From the NCBI RefSeq assembly GCF_000974445.1, contig NZ_BBOJ01000013.1, forward strand, positions 124,001-188,000: a stretch of DNA of 64,000 nucleotides, in the 5' to 3' direction. How positions within the stretch are numbered: the stretch's first letter is position 1; each line of letters starts with the position of its first letter. Both the position numbers and the translations under genes were made by a program. Source of the stretch: Lentzea aerocolonigenes (GTDB lineage Bacteria > Actinomycetota > Actinomycetes > Mycobacteriales > Pseudonocardiaceae). A model generated the notes under the pieces. The model was given only the letters and a program-made list of their open reading frames with translations. It was not told the DNA's origin and ran no database searches. This document shows, piece by piece, positions 34,621-42,211 of this stretch.

Positions 34621-35322
34621 GTGGGACAGCATAGCGGGATCGGCGTGCTGGACAAGGCAGTGGCCGTGTTGAACGCCGTAGCAAAAGATCCGTGCGGCCT
34701 GGCCGAGTTGTGCAATCGCACCGGCCTGCCGCGGGCAACCGCGCACCGCCTGGCCGTGGGCCTCGAGGTGCACCGGTTGCTGCGCCGAGGCTCTGACGGC
34801 CGCTGGCGTCCTGGCGCGGCTCTCGCCGAGCTCGCCGGAGGCGCGACGGACCCGTTGCTGGACGCGGCTTCCTCCGTCCTGCCACGCCTGCGCGACATCA
34901 CCGGCGAGAGCGTGCAGCTCTACCGCCGCGACGGCATGCAGCGCGTGTGCGTCTCGGCGGCCGAACCGCCGTCGGGCTTGCGCGACACCGTGCCCATCGG
35001 CGCGCGCCTTCCGATGACGGCGGGTTCGGGTGCCAAGGTCCTCGCCGCGTGGTCGGACCCCGGCACCCAGCGCGCCGTCCTGGCTGACGCCGTGTACGGC
35101 GAACGCACCCTCCTGGAGGTCCGCCGCCGCGGCTGGGCACAAAGCGTCGCCGAACGAGAACCAGGCGTGGCTTCGGTCTCAGCTCCGGTCCGAGACTCCT
35201 CGGGCGCAGTAGTGGCAGCGGTCTCGGTGAGCGGCCCCATTGACCGAATGGGCCGCCGCCCGGGCGCGCGCTGGGCAGCCGACCTCCTGGCAGCGGCCGA
35301 GGCCCTCCAAAGCCGCCTCTAA
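34621..35322 (+). CDS. ndgR: IclR-family regulator, NdgR/LtbR-like
   Basis: 233 residues. N-terminal winged helix (GIGVLDKAVAVLNAV, LPRATAHRLAVGLEVHRL) and C-terminal IclR effector domain (ESVQLYRRDGMQRVCVSAAE, GLRDTVPIGARLPMTAGSG, REPGVASVSAPVRDSSG). These blocks match the actinobacterial NdgR/LtbR group, which governs leuCD and other amino-acid genes. Divergent from leuC. Starts at GTG 34621. Effector identity (leucine or another amino acid) is not visible in sequence. Confidence 0.9.
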   Translation: MGQHSGIGVLDKAVAVLNAVAKDPCGLAELCNRTGLPRATAHRLAVGLEVHRLLRRGSDGRWRPGAALAELAGGATDPLLDAASSVLPRLRDITGESVQLYRRDGMQRVCVSAAEPPSGLRDTVPIGARLPMTAGSGAKVLAAWSDPGTQRAVLADAVYGERTLLEVRRRGWAQSVAEREPGVASVSAPVRDSSGAVVAAVSVSGPIDRMGRRPGARWAADLLAAAEALQSRL

Positions 35323-35340
35323 CGCACCAACGCGAACCCA

Positions 35341-35370
35341 CGGCCGCCTTCCCACGGGAGGGCGGCCGTT
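35341..35370 (+). terminator. Terminator after the IclR-family gene
   Basis: Arms cggccgccttccc (35341-35353) and gggagggcggccg (35356-35368), one mismatch, 18 bp after the stop and followed by tt. Confidence 0.6.
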
Positions 35371-35746
35371 GCCGTTGCACCCCGCGACACGCCGCACCTT
35401 CCAACGCGACACGCGGAACCCCGTCTCAACACGCGAACGCCGCCCCAAGATCGCCACACCACGAAGAAGATCGCCAAGGAGCACCAGACCAACAGCCCAA
35501 CCGACCTCCACCCGCGCCGCACGGGGAAGAAGTCCCTGTGACGTCTGTCGCGGACTGTGCCGCCCAGTGCGGGATTCGGGCGATGTGCCAGTGAGCATGC
35601 CCGCGCCGTCAGTTCGACCGGTTCAGCGATTCGGAACACACAGGAGTTCGCACTCCGATGTGACTCCGACTACGGCGTCACAGGTTTCCTCGCCGACAAG
35701 TCCCAATCCAAGAAACAGCGCCTCAAAACCACCACCAGTTCCCGGC
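35371..35746. other. Gene-free interval, part of 35323-36002
   Basis: No recognisable gene, RNA or operator. Open frames here give low-complexity Arg/Ser/Pro peptides without family features. Confidence 0.5.
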
Positions 35747-35944
35747 GAGCGCATTGGCGATGCGAAGCGAAGCCCCACCGAGCACATTGGCGATGCGAAG
35801 CGAGCCCACCCACTAGCGAGCGAAGCGAAGCCTCACCCCCAAGATGGCGAGCGAAGCGAAGCCTCACTCACACAACGCAGGCAACCTACGGGGGTCCGGG
35901 GGGCGAAGCCCCGCCGGCTGGGGGTCTGGGGGCTCGGCCCCCAG
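35747..35944 (+). repeat. Short-repeat cluster and G/C hairpins
   Basis: Two adjacent copies of a 31-33 bp unit (35747-35779 and 35780-35810, core cattggcgatgcgaagcga) are followed by two copies of a 22-bp unit (35815-35836 and 35846-35867, core gcgagcgaagcgaagcctca). Then come G-runs and a perfect 8-bp hairpin ctgggggc-tcg-gcccccag at 35926-35944. Non-coding. Confidence 0.7.
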
Positions 35945-35958
35945 AAGACAATGCGAAA

Positions 35959-35991
35959 GAGGCCTGTCAGCGCACTCCGCTGACAGGCCTC
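35959..35991 (-). terminator. tRNA-Glu terminator
   Basis: Perfect 14-bp stem (gaggcctgtcagcg / cgctgacaggcctc) with a 5-nt loop, 12 bp downstream of tRNA-Glu on the minus strand, followed by tttcgcattgt. Confidence 0.85.
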
Positions 35992-36002
35992 TCCCACCTC
36001 TG

Positions 36003-36075
36003 TAGCCCCGAAGGGATTCGAACCCTCGCTACCGCCTTGAGAGGGCGGCGTCCTAGGCCGCTAGACGACGGGGCC
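36003..36075 (-). tRNA. tRNA-Glu (anticodon CTC)
   Basis: 73-nt cloverleaf. Acceptor stem ggccccg/cggggct (G-U at 1-72) with discriminator A; anticodon loop ctctcaa closed by ccgcc/ggcgg, giving anticodon CUC; T loop ttcgaat. CCA is not encoded. Pairs with the nearby tRNA-Gln as in the Rv2992c region of M. tuberculosis. Confidence 0.95.
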
Positions 36076-36204
36076 CTAGAACTTCTTGCTGGTTTGAACC
36101 TTATCAGATCGTTCTGTCCGGTCCAAATCCGGCTATTCAGTTCTTCGTTCTTGCTATTTTCAGCAGCTCCGGAAGCTTACCCGAGGGCAGTTCTTCCTTC
36201 GCAG

Positions 36205-36276
36205 CTGGGGTACCAGGACTCGAACCTAGACTAACTGAACCAGAATCAGTCGTGCTGCCAATTACACCATACCCCA
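36205..36276 (-). tRNA. tRNA-Gln (anticodon CTG)
   Basis: 72-nt cloverleaf. Acceptor stem tggggta/tacccca with discriminator G; anticodon loop ttctggt in stem actga/tcagt, giving CUG; T loop ttcgagt. 129 bp upstream of tRNA-Glu on the same strand, probably one transcript. Confidence 0.95.
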
Positions 36277-36439
36277 TTGGCTTTCACGATCGACTTCGTT
36301 GTCCCTGTGTCTGTCTCTTGGGGAGTTCCGAGGCCCTCGTTGCTGCCGGGAGAAATACTAGACCACGCCCCCACCAGAAGTGAAATCGGCCCCCACCCAC
36401 ACGCAAACACGCAGGTAGAGGCCGGTCTCAGGGTCTATC

Positions 36440-37177
36440 TCACGCGGTTGCGGCGGAGAGTTCGCACACGAGGAGCTCGGGCAGTTCCGCGAGCGACGTG
36501 ATGGACGACAGGCCGGCGGGCAGTGTTCCTCCGGTCGGTCCAGTGCGGTTGATCCACACGCCGTGCATCCCGGCGTCACGCGCGCCGATGGCGTCGGCGT
36601 GGAGCCTGTCTCCCACGTGGACGGTGTCGCCGGGCGGGACGCCCAGGGCGAGGCAGGCCGTGTGGAAGATCACGCGGTCCGGCTTGGCGCAGCCCACCTC
36701 ACCTGCGATCAGGACCGCGTCGAAGTACTCGGAGAGGCCCAGCTGGGCGATCTTCACGCGCTGGTGAAGACCCGAGGCGTTGCTGATCGCGGCGATGGGC
36801 AGGCCTGTCGCGCGCAGCCAGTCGAGCATCGGGATCACGTCGGGGAACAGGCACCAGCCCGCGGTGAGGACCTCCTGGCGGCCGAGCTCGCGGCGGGTGG
36901 CCTCCTCCAGGGTCAGGTCCTCGCCCAGTGCGGCGAAGAAGGCCTGCGTGCGGATGTTGCGCATCGACTCGTACTGGAGCTCGCCGGCGAGCTGGCGGGA
37001 GACGTGGTCGTCGGTGATTCGCTGCCACAACGACCAGGCGTCGGCGTTACCGACCATCGATGCCAACGCGGCGCGCGAAGACGTGCTGTAGTCGACAAGT
37101 GTGTCGTCGACGTCCAGGCACACAGCGCGGATCTCGCCGGTTCTCTTACGCGTGAAAGTCGGGGACGCAGTTGTCAC
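36440..37177 (-). CDS. HAD-superfamily hydrolase
   Basis: 245 residues. HAD motif I DVDDTLVDYS (residues 21-30) supplies the nucleophile and acid/base Asp; motif II is SNASG, motif III around KPD in GCAKPDRVIF, and motif IV GDRLHADAIGARDAGM. The cap region between motifs I and II is helical, as in subclass I phosphatases. Substrate unknown. Starts at GTG 37177. It ends 164 bp upstream of tRNA-Gln on the same strand. Confidence 0.9.
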   Translation of the reverse strand: MTTASPTFTRKRTGEIRAVCLDVDDTLVDYSTSSRAALASMVGNADAWSLWQRITDDHVSRQLAGELQYESMRNIRTQAFFAALGEDLTLEEATRRELGRQEVLTAGWCLFPDVIPMLDWLRATGLPIAAISNASGLHQRVKIAQLGLSEYFDAVLIAGEVGCAKPDRVIFHTACLALGVPPGDTVHVGDRLHADAIGARDAGMHGVWINRTGPTGGTLPAGLSSITSLAELPELLVCELSAATA

Positions 37178-37529
37178 CCCGGAAGGTTAGGTGCGAGGGG
37201 GCCTCGTCCGATTCGGCTAACGAGGTGATTCCTATAGGTCCTTGCACGATCAAGCGGACCTTGAGGCCCCGAACGAACTAGTGACGCTCACCCGGACGCT
37301 GATTGCAATCGCCCGGTCGAGTGTTGTTCGGCGACGCAACGGTCGCTGCCCGAACGGGCTGTTCCAGGAGCGCGACACCTTAGCTCGCACAAGGACGTTC
37401 CGCATCTGCCGCAACCGTTTCGGGGCCTGGTTTCCCAGACCGTCCACAGAGGACTGAAGCCTGCTCGGCGAGCCGCGTCACACCGAACCCGGCTTGACGC
37501 GTGCGGCGATCAAGAGCATGCTGAGTTTA
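37178..37529. other. Gene-free interval upstream of the FAD monooxygenase
   Basis: This 350-bp stretch between divergent genes contains short open frames without recognisable features. It must hold the HAD promoter and most of the monooxygenase promoter region. Confidence 0.5.
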
Positions 37530-37545
37530 TTCAACAGCGGTTGAA
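37530..37545. promoter_or_regulatory. 16-bp dyad upstream of the FAD monooxygenase
   Basis: ttcaac (37530-37535) and gttgaa (37540-37545) are exact inverted repeats with a 4-bp centre, immediately 5' of the agagggg ribosome site and 14 bp before ATG 37560. Position suits a repressor operator. No adjacent TetR/MarR gene exists. Confidence 0.45.
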
Positions 37546-37559
37546 AAGAGGGGATCGAG

Positions 37560-38816
37560 ATGGAGAGGACAACCTGCCTCGTCGTCGGGGGCGGACCTGC
37601 GGGGATGGTGCTGGGGCTGCTGCTGGCGCGCGGTGGCGTCGAGGTCACGGTGCTCGAGAAGCACGCCGACTTCCTGCGCGACTTCCGCGGCGACACGGTG
37701 CACGCGTCGACGCTCACGCTGATGGACGAGCTGGGACTGGGGCCCGCGTTCGCACAGGTGCCGCACCAGGACATCGACAGGATGGAGGCGCTGCTCGACG
37801 GCAACGCCACGGCCACGATCGCCGACCTGAGGAAGCTGCCCGGCCCGAACAAGCGCATCGCGATGGTGCCGCAGTGGGACTTCCTCGACCTGCTGGCGGA
37901 CGCGGGCAAGCTCGAACCGACGTTCACGCTGCGGATGAACACCGAGGTCACCGCGATCACCAAGAGCGGCAACAGGGTCACCGGCGTGAAGTACCGGGAC
38001 CGGGTCGACGGGCACGAGGGCGAGATCGCGGCGGACCTCGTCGTCGCCGCGGACGGCCGCAGCTCGATCCTGCGCGACGCGGTGAACCTGCCCGTGTACA
38101 GCTTCGGCGCGCCGATGGACGTGTGGTGGTTCCGCTTGCCGCGCAACGAGGACGACCCGGTCAAGGGCGGCGGTGGCCGGTTCAGCGCGGGCAGTGCCAT
38201 GGTCCTCATCCCGCGCGGCGAGTACTTCCAGTGCGCCTTCCTGATCCGCAAGGGCACGGACCAGAAGCTCCGCGCCGAGGGCGTCGAGAAGTTCCGGGAG
38301 CGCGTGGTCACGCTCGTCCCGTGGCTCGCCGACCGGGTGGACCACATCAAGTCCCTCGACGAGGCGAAGCTGCTGGACGTGAAGCTGGACCGGTTGCGGC
38401 GCTGGCACGTCGACGGTCTGCTGTGCATCGGTGACGCGGCGCACGCGATGTCGCCCGTCGGCGGCGTCGGCATCAACCTGGCCGTGCAGGACGCCGTGGC
38501 CGCCGCCAGGCTGCTCGCGAAGCCGTTGCGGCAGGGCACGGTCTCGCCCGCGGCGCTCGCGAAGGTGCGCAGGCGGCGGTTGTTCCCGACCGTGGTGATC
38601 CAGACCCTGCAGCGGGTCATCCACCGGTTGTTCCTCGGCCGCAAGCTCAACAGCACGGAGACGGTCTCGAACCCCGGCATGCCGCTGCCGCTCAGGCTCG
38701 CCCAGCGGTTCCCGGTCCTGCAGGTGGTGCCGGCGTACGTGATCGCGATCGGGCCGCGCCCGGAGCACGCGCCGGAGTTCGCCCGCCGCGCGCCGCAGAC
38801 CATCGCCAGGTCGTGA
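37560..38816 (+). CDS. FAD-dependent monooxygenase (PHBH/UbiH-like)
   Basis: 418 residues. N-terminal FAD-binding LVVGGGPAGMVLGLLLARGG, the DG motif VVAADGRSSILR near 165, and the second FAD motif GDAAHAMSPVGGVGINLAVQ near 295. This is the aromatic-hydroxylase fold; the substrate is unknown, though similar enzymes hydroxylate polyketides or aromatic acids. Starts at ATG 37560 after agagggg. Its stop converges with the response regulator with 5 bp between them. The upstream dyad suggests regulation. Confidence 0.92.
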   Translation: MERTTCLVVGGGPAGMVLGLLLARGGVEVTVLEKHADFLRDFRGDTVHASTLTLMDELGLGPAFAQVPHQDIDRMEALLDGNATATIADLRKLPGPNKRIAMVPQWDFLDLLADAGKLEPTFTLRMNTEVTAITKSGNRVTGVKYRDRVDGHEGEIAADLVVAADGRSSILRDAVNLPVYSFGAPMDVWWFRLPRNEDDPVKGGGGRFSAGSAMVLIPRGEYFQCAFLIRKGTDQKLRAEGVEKFRERVVTLVPWLADRVDHIKSLDEAKLLDVKLDRLRRWHVDGLLCIGDAAHAMSPVGGVGINLAVQDAVAAARLLAKPLRQGTVSPAALAKVRRRRLFPTVVIQTLQRVIHRLFLGRKLNSTETVSNPGMPLPLRLAQRFPVLQVVPAYVIAIGPRPEHAPEFARRAPQTIARS

Positions 38817-38821
38817 CGCCA

Positions 38822-39481
38822 CTAGGTCGTGACGAAGGCCTCGGACGACTCGCCGAGCACCATCGCCACGGCGTGGGCGCGATCCCGTGCGCCCAGCTTG
38901 CGCAGGATCGCCTTCACGTGGGTCTTCACGGTGTCGTTGCTGATGAAGAGCCGCTGGGCGATGCGCGCGTTGTCCATGCCCTTCGCCATCTCGGCCAGCA
39001 CGTCGAACTCGCGCGCCGACAGCTGGGCGAGTGAGGCGGGTGGAGGCATCCGCGCCGGGAGACGCGCCAGCGACCCCACCCGTGCGTCGATCGTGGCGGG
39101 AGCACCGCGCACGGCGGCCGCGATCAGCGGCAGCAGCTCGGCCACGGGTGAGGTCTTGAGCAGGTAGGCCACCGCGCCGGCGTCGAGCGCCGCGCGGGCC
39201 CAGCTCGGACTGTCCGCATTGGACAGGACGACGACGCGGGCGCTCGGCCGGTACTGCGCCGTGTCGCGCACGGTGCGCAGCGGACCGGCGCCCGGCACGT
39301 CGAAGTCCGTGACGACCAGGTCCACCGGTGTGCTGCGCAGACTGCGCGCGGCATCGGCCACGGTGTGGGCGATGCCCACAACGCGGAAGCAGTGCGTGCG
39401 GTGCAGCGAGATCCGCAGTCCCTCGGTGAGGAGCTGCGAACCGTCGACCAGCAGCACACGGGTGGACGCCAGGTCCGTCAT
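38822..39481 (-). CDS. Orphan LuxR/NarL-type response regulator
   Basis: 219 residues. Receiver domain (RVLLVDGSQLLTEGLRISL, phospho-acceptor Asp in VVTDFDVPG near 57, Lys in YLLKTSP near 105) and C-terminal LuxR helix-turn-helix (LSAREFDVLAEMAKGMDNAR, NDTVKTHVKAILRKLGARDR). The usual DD acidic pair near residue 12 is VDG here, so Mg binding or phosphorylation may be altered. No sensor kinase is adjacent. Converges with the FAD monooxygenase. Confidence 0.9.
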   Translation of the reverse strand: MTDLASTRVLLVDGSQLLTEGLRISLHRTHCFRVVGIAHTVADAARSLRSTPVDLVVTDFDVPGAGPLRTVRDTAQYRPSARVVVLSNADSPSWARAALDAGAVAYLLKTSPVAELLPLIAAAVRGAPATIDARVGSLARLPARMPPPASLAQLSAREFDVLAEMAKGMDNARIAQRLFISNDTVKTHVKAILRKLGARDRAHAVAMVLGESSEAFVTT

Positions 39482-39548
39482 GACACCGGGAAGTTACTCG
39501 CGGGTACCCGAGTGCGTAACCTGCCGAACGCCGGATTGCTCCGTACGG

Positions 39549-40307
39549 CTACCTATTTGCGACCGGATTGGTGAGCGTGCCAAGGCCGTCCACAGTCACC
39601 GAAACGGTCTGTCCGGCCGTCATCGGGCCGACGCCTGCCGGGGTGCCGGTCAGGATGACGTCACCGGGGAGCAGCGTCATGATGCCGGACACGTACTCGA
39701 TGAGCGACGGAATGTCGTGCACCATCAACGAAGTACGCCCGTCCTGCTTGACCTCCCCGTCGACCTCGGTGACGACGCGGACGTCCGACGGGTCGAACTC
39801 CGTCTCGATAAAGGGACCCATCGGGCAGAACGTGTCAAAACCCTTGGCACGCGTGAACTGCACGTCCTTCTTCTGCAGGTCGCGCGCGGTGACATCGTTG
39901 GCGATGGTGTACCCCATCACGACGCCCATCGCCTTGGCCTTCGAGACCTCGCGGCACGGCTGGCCGATGATGACGGCCAGCTCGCCCTCGAAGTCCACGC
40001 GCTCGGACGCGGCCGGAATCTTGATCTCGACGTTCGGGCCGATGACCGACGTGTTGGGCTTGAGGAACACCAACGGCTCGGCCGGCACCTCGTTGCCGAG
40101 CTCGGCGGCGTGGTCGGCGTAGTTGCGGCCAATGCCGATGATCTTGGTCGGCAGGATCGGCGCCAGCAGCCTGACGTCGGCCAGCGGCCACTTGCGGCCG
40201 GTGAACGTGGGCGTGCCGAAGGGGTGTTCGGCGATTTCCGCGGCCTCGTCGCCGTGAACGGCGACGAAAGCCACGCCTTGAGGGTGAGCAATCCGGGCGA
40301 TACGCAC
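39549..40307 (-). CDS. Fumarylacetoacetate hydrolase-family protein
   Basis: 252 residues. FAH fold blocks: IGIGRNYADHAAELG near 70, the metal-binding Glu pair in DFEGELAVIIG near 115, and GYTIANDVTARDLQ near 145. Members cleave or isomerise acyl-pyruvates in aromatic catabolism; the actual substrate is unknown. Starts at GTG 40307, 9 nt downstream of the cimA stop, so probably co-transcribed with cimA. Counterpart of Rv2993c, which in M. tuberculosis adjoins the glutamyl-tRNA synthetase gene; that gene is not present here. Confidence 0.92.
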   Translation of the reverse strand: MRIARIAHPQGVAFVAVHGDEAAEIAEHPFGTPTFTGRKWPLADVRLLAPILPTKIIGIGRNYADHAAELGNEVPAEPLVFLKPNTSVIGPNVEIKIPAASERVDFEGELAVIIGQPCREVSKAKAMGVVMGYTIANDVTARDLQKKDVQFTRAKGFDTFCPMGPFIETEFDPSDVRVVTEVDGEVKQDGRTSLMVHDIPSLIEYVSGIMTLLPGDVILTGTPAGVGPMTAGQTVSVTVDGLGTLTNPVANR

Positions 40308-40316
40308 GTCCCAACT

Positions 40317-41909
40317 TTAGACGGGCTTGGAACTCCGCATCGACTTGTGCACGAGCGCATCACACAGCGCCAGCCACGACGCCTCGACGATGTTCCCGTG
40401 CACACCCACGGTCGTCCACTCGCGCTCACCGTCCGTCGACTCGACGAGCACGCGCGTCACGGCGTCCGTGCCGGGGTGCTCGGTGAGGATGCGCACCTTG
40501 TAGTCGGCCAGTTCCACCGCGTCCAACCACGACAGGTGCGGCAGCAACGCCTTGCGCAGGGCCGCGTCCAGCGCGTGCACGGGACCGTTGCCCTCGGCGG
40601 TCGCGATGACCCGCTCCCCCGCCACGTGCACCTTCACCGTGGCCTCGGACACGATCTCGCCGTCGGAGCGGTGGTCGAGCACGACCCGGTAGGACTCCAG
40701 TGTGAACGGAGGAGTGTCCAGTTGGGACAGCTCCGAGCGCAGCAGCAGTTCCATGGAGGCGTCGGCGGCCTCGAACGACCAGCCCTTCGCCTCGAGTTCC
40801 TTGACGCGCTTGAGCGCGCTGCCGACCTCGGTTGACCGGCCGGCCAGGTCGAGCCCGAACTCACGTCCCTTGAGTTCGATGCTCGCCCGGCCGGCCATCT
40901 CGGTGACCAGCACCCGCATGTCGTTGCCGACGATGTCCGGATCGATGTGGTTGTACAGCTCCGGATCCACCTTGATCGCGCTCGCGTGCAGACCCGCCTT
41001 GTGAGCGAATGCTGACGACCCGACGTAGGCCTGGTGGGTGTCGGGTGCGATGTTCGCGATCTCGGCCAACGCATGGGAGACACGGGTGAGCTCGGCCAGT
41101 GCCTCGGTCGGGAGCACGTCCAGGCCGAGCTTGGTCACGAGGTTTCCCACGACGGCGAACAGGTCGGCGTTGCCTGCTCGCTCGCCGTATCCGTTGGCGG
41201 TGCACTGAACGTGCGTCGCGCCCGCCTGAACGGCCGCGATGGTGTTCGCCACCGCGCAGGACGTGTCGTCCTGGCAGTGGATGCCTACTCGGAAGCCGGT
41301 CTTCTTGACGACTTCCGCGACCGTCTCAGCGAGACCCAACGGCAGCTGACCGCCGTTCGTGTCGCACAGCACGACGACGTCCGCGCCACCCTCCACAGCG
41401 GACTCCAGCACGCGCAGGCTGGTGTCCGGGGAGAACGCGTACCCGTCGAAGAAGTGCTCGGCGTCGAGGAAGACGCGCCTGCCGTGATCTTTGAGGAACC
41501 GGACGGTGTCGCGCACCATCCTGAGGTTCTCGTCGGTGTCCGTGCGCAACGCGCGTTCGATGTGGCGCAGGTCCGACTTCGCGACGAGCGTGACGACCGG
41601 CGCCTGGGAGTCGAGGAGTGCCTTGACCTGCTGGTCTTCCTCGACCTTCACCCCCGCCTTGCGGGTCGCTCCGAACGCGACCAGCTTGGCGTGCTTGAGC
41701 TCCAGGTCACCGGACGCGGCACGGGCGAAGAACTCCGTGTCCTTGGGCAACGCGCCGGGCCAGCCGCCCTCGATGAACCCGACGCCGAGCCCGTCCAGCA
41801 GCCGCGCGACCGCGAGCTTGTCCGTGACAGAGTACGAAATGCCCTCACGTTGTGCGCCGTCGCGCAACGTCGTGTCGTAGACGTGGAACTCGTCGGTAGG
41901 GCCGGCCAT
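40317..41909 (-). CDS. cimA: Citramalate synthase
   Basis: 530 residues. Condenses acetyl-CoA and pyruvate to (R)-citramalate, entering isoleucine synthesis without threonine deaminase. The N-terminal TIM barrel opens with VYDTTLRDGAQREG (residues 10-23), and conserved HCQDDTSCAVANT and NGYGERAGNADL are near 215-245. The C-terminal regulatory LeuA-dimer domain spans about 395-525, as expected for feedback control. LeuA-like isopropylmalate synthase is the main alternative, but the YDTTLRDGAQREG start and overall length fit CimA. Preceded by an Ile-rich leader peptide and terminator. Confidence 0.93.
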   Translation of the reverse strand: MAGPTDEFHVYDTTLRDGAQREGISYSVTDKLAVARLLDGLGVGFIEGGWPGALPKDTEFFARAASGDLELKHAKLVAFGATRKAGVKVEEDQQVKALLDSQAPVVTLVAKSDLRHIERALRTDTDENLRMVRDTVRFLKDHGRRVFLDAEHFFDGYAFSPDTSLRVLESAVEGGADVVVLCDTNGGQLPLGLAETVAEVVKKTGFRVGIHCQDDTSCAVANTIAAVQAGATHVQCTANGYGERAGNADLFAVVGNLVTKLGLDVLPTEALAELTRVSHALAEIANIAPDTHQAYVGSSAFAHKAGLHASAIKVDPELYNHIDPDIVGNDMRVLVTEMAGRASIELKGREFGLDLAGRSTEVGSALKRVKELEAKGWSFEAADASMELLLRSELSQLDTPPFTLESYRVVLDHRSDGEIVSEATVKVHVAGERVIATAEGNGPVHALDAALRKALLPHLSWLDAVELADYKVRILTEHPGTDAVTRVLVESTDGEREWTTVGVHGNIVEASWLALCDALVHKSMRSSKPV

Positions 41910-41930
41910 CGCGGGTCATCTCCTCATCCG

Positions 41931-41968
41931 GACAAACAAAAAGACCCCCCGCGGGATGCGAGAGGTCT
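41931..41968 (-). terminator. cimA attenuator terminator
   Basis: 11-bp stem (41958-41968 with 41942-41952, two G-U pairs) around loop atccc, followed on the minus strand by tttttgtttg. It lies between the leader stop and the cimA ATG, so it can abort transcription before cimA. Immediately 5', ten bases (41969-41978) are exactly complementary to the end of the leader ORF (41997-42006). Confidence 0.85.
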
Positions 41969-41993
41969 GCGCGTCGGGTGCCAGGGGCGGCAA

Positions 41994-42038
41994 CTACCCG
42001 ACGCGCTCGTCGATAATGATGGCGAGGTGCTGAGCCAT
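41994..42038 (-). CDS. Ile-rich leader peptide of cimA attenuator
   Basis: 14-codon ORF encoding MAQHLAIIIDERVG, with three consecutive Ile codons (atc att atc) at codons 7-9, then TAG. It is too short for standard gene calling. The last codons lie in a segment that pairs with 41969-41978, next to the terminator. No strong ribosome site is visible, so a leaderless start is possible. This is the arrangement expected for ribosome-mediated attenuation by isoleucine supply; the regulatory role is inferred. Confidence 0.8.
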   Translation of the reverse strand: MAQHLAIIIDERVG

Positions 42039-42112
42039 GTAGCGGATGCTGCCACAGCTCAGCACGACGTACCAAGCGCCGGGAGGAAATCTCCCACTAT
42101 GTGGTTACGCTG

Positions 42113-42138
42113 AGTACTGCCGCACGCCTGGCAGTACT
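42113..42138 (-). terminator. Terminator of the ABC importer operon
   Basis: Perfect 9-bp stem (agtactgcc / ggcagtact) with an 8-nt loop, 73 bp after the substrate-binding protein stop on the minus strand. It also lies upstream of the cimA leader. Confidence 0.6.
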
Positions 42139-42211
42139 GGTCGGACGCCGGGCGTCGCCGCCGTGGTGTGCGGACTCGCCGATGGCCAGGACCGTGGACA
42201 GGGTGCCGAGG

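Noticed and set aside
35747..35867. Possible CRISPR array
   Set aside because: Only two copies each of two different short direct repeats, abutting or nearly so without unique spacers of constant length, and no cas gene.
36003..36276. Integration (att) site of a mobile element at the tRNA genes
   Set aside because: No integrase and no duplicated tRNA 3' end within the window.
37242..37457. Small frames between the HAD and FAD monooxygenase genes
   Set aside because: No ribosome site, no family features, conflicting frames on both strands.
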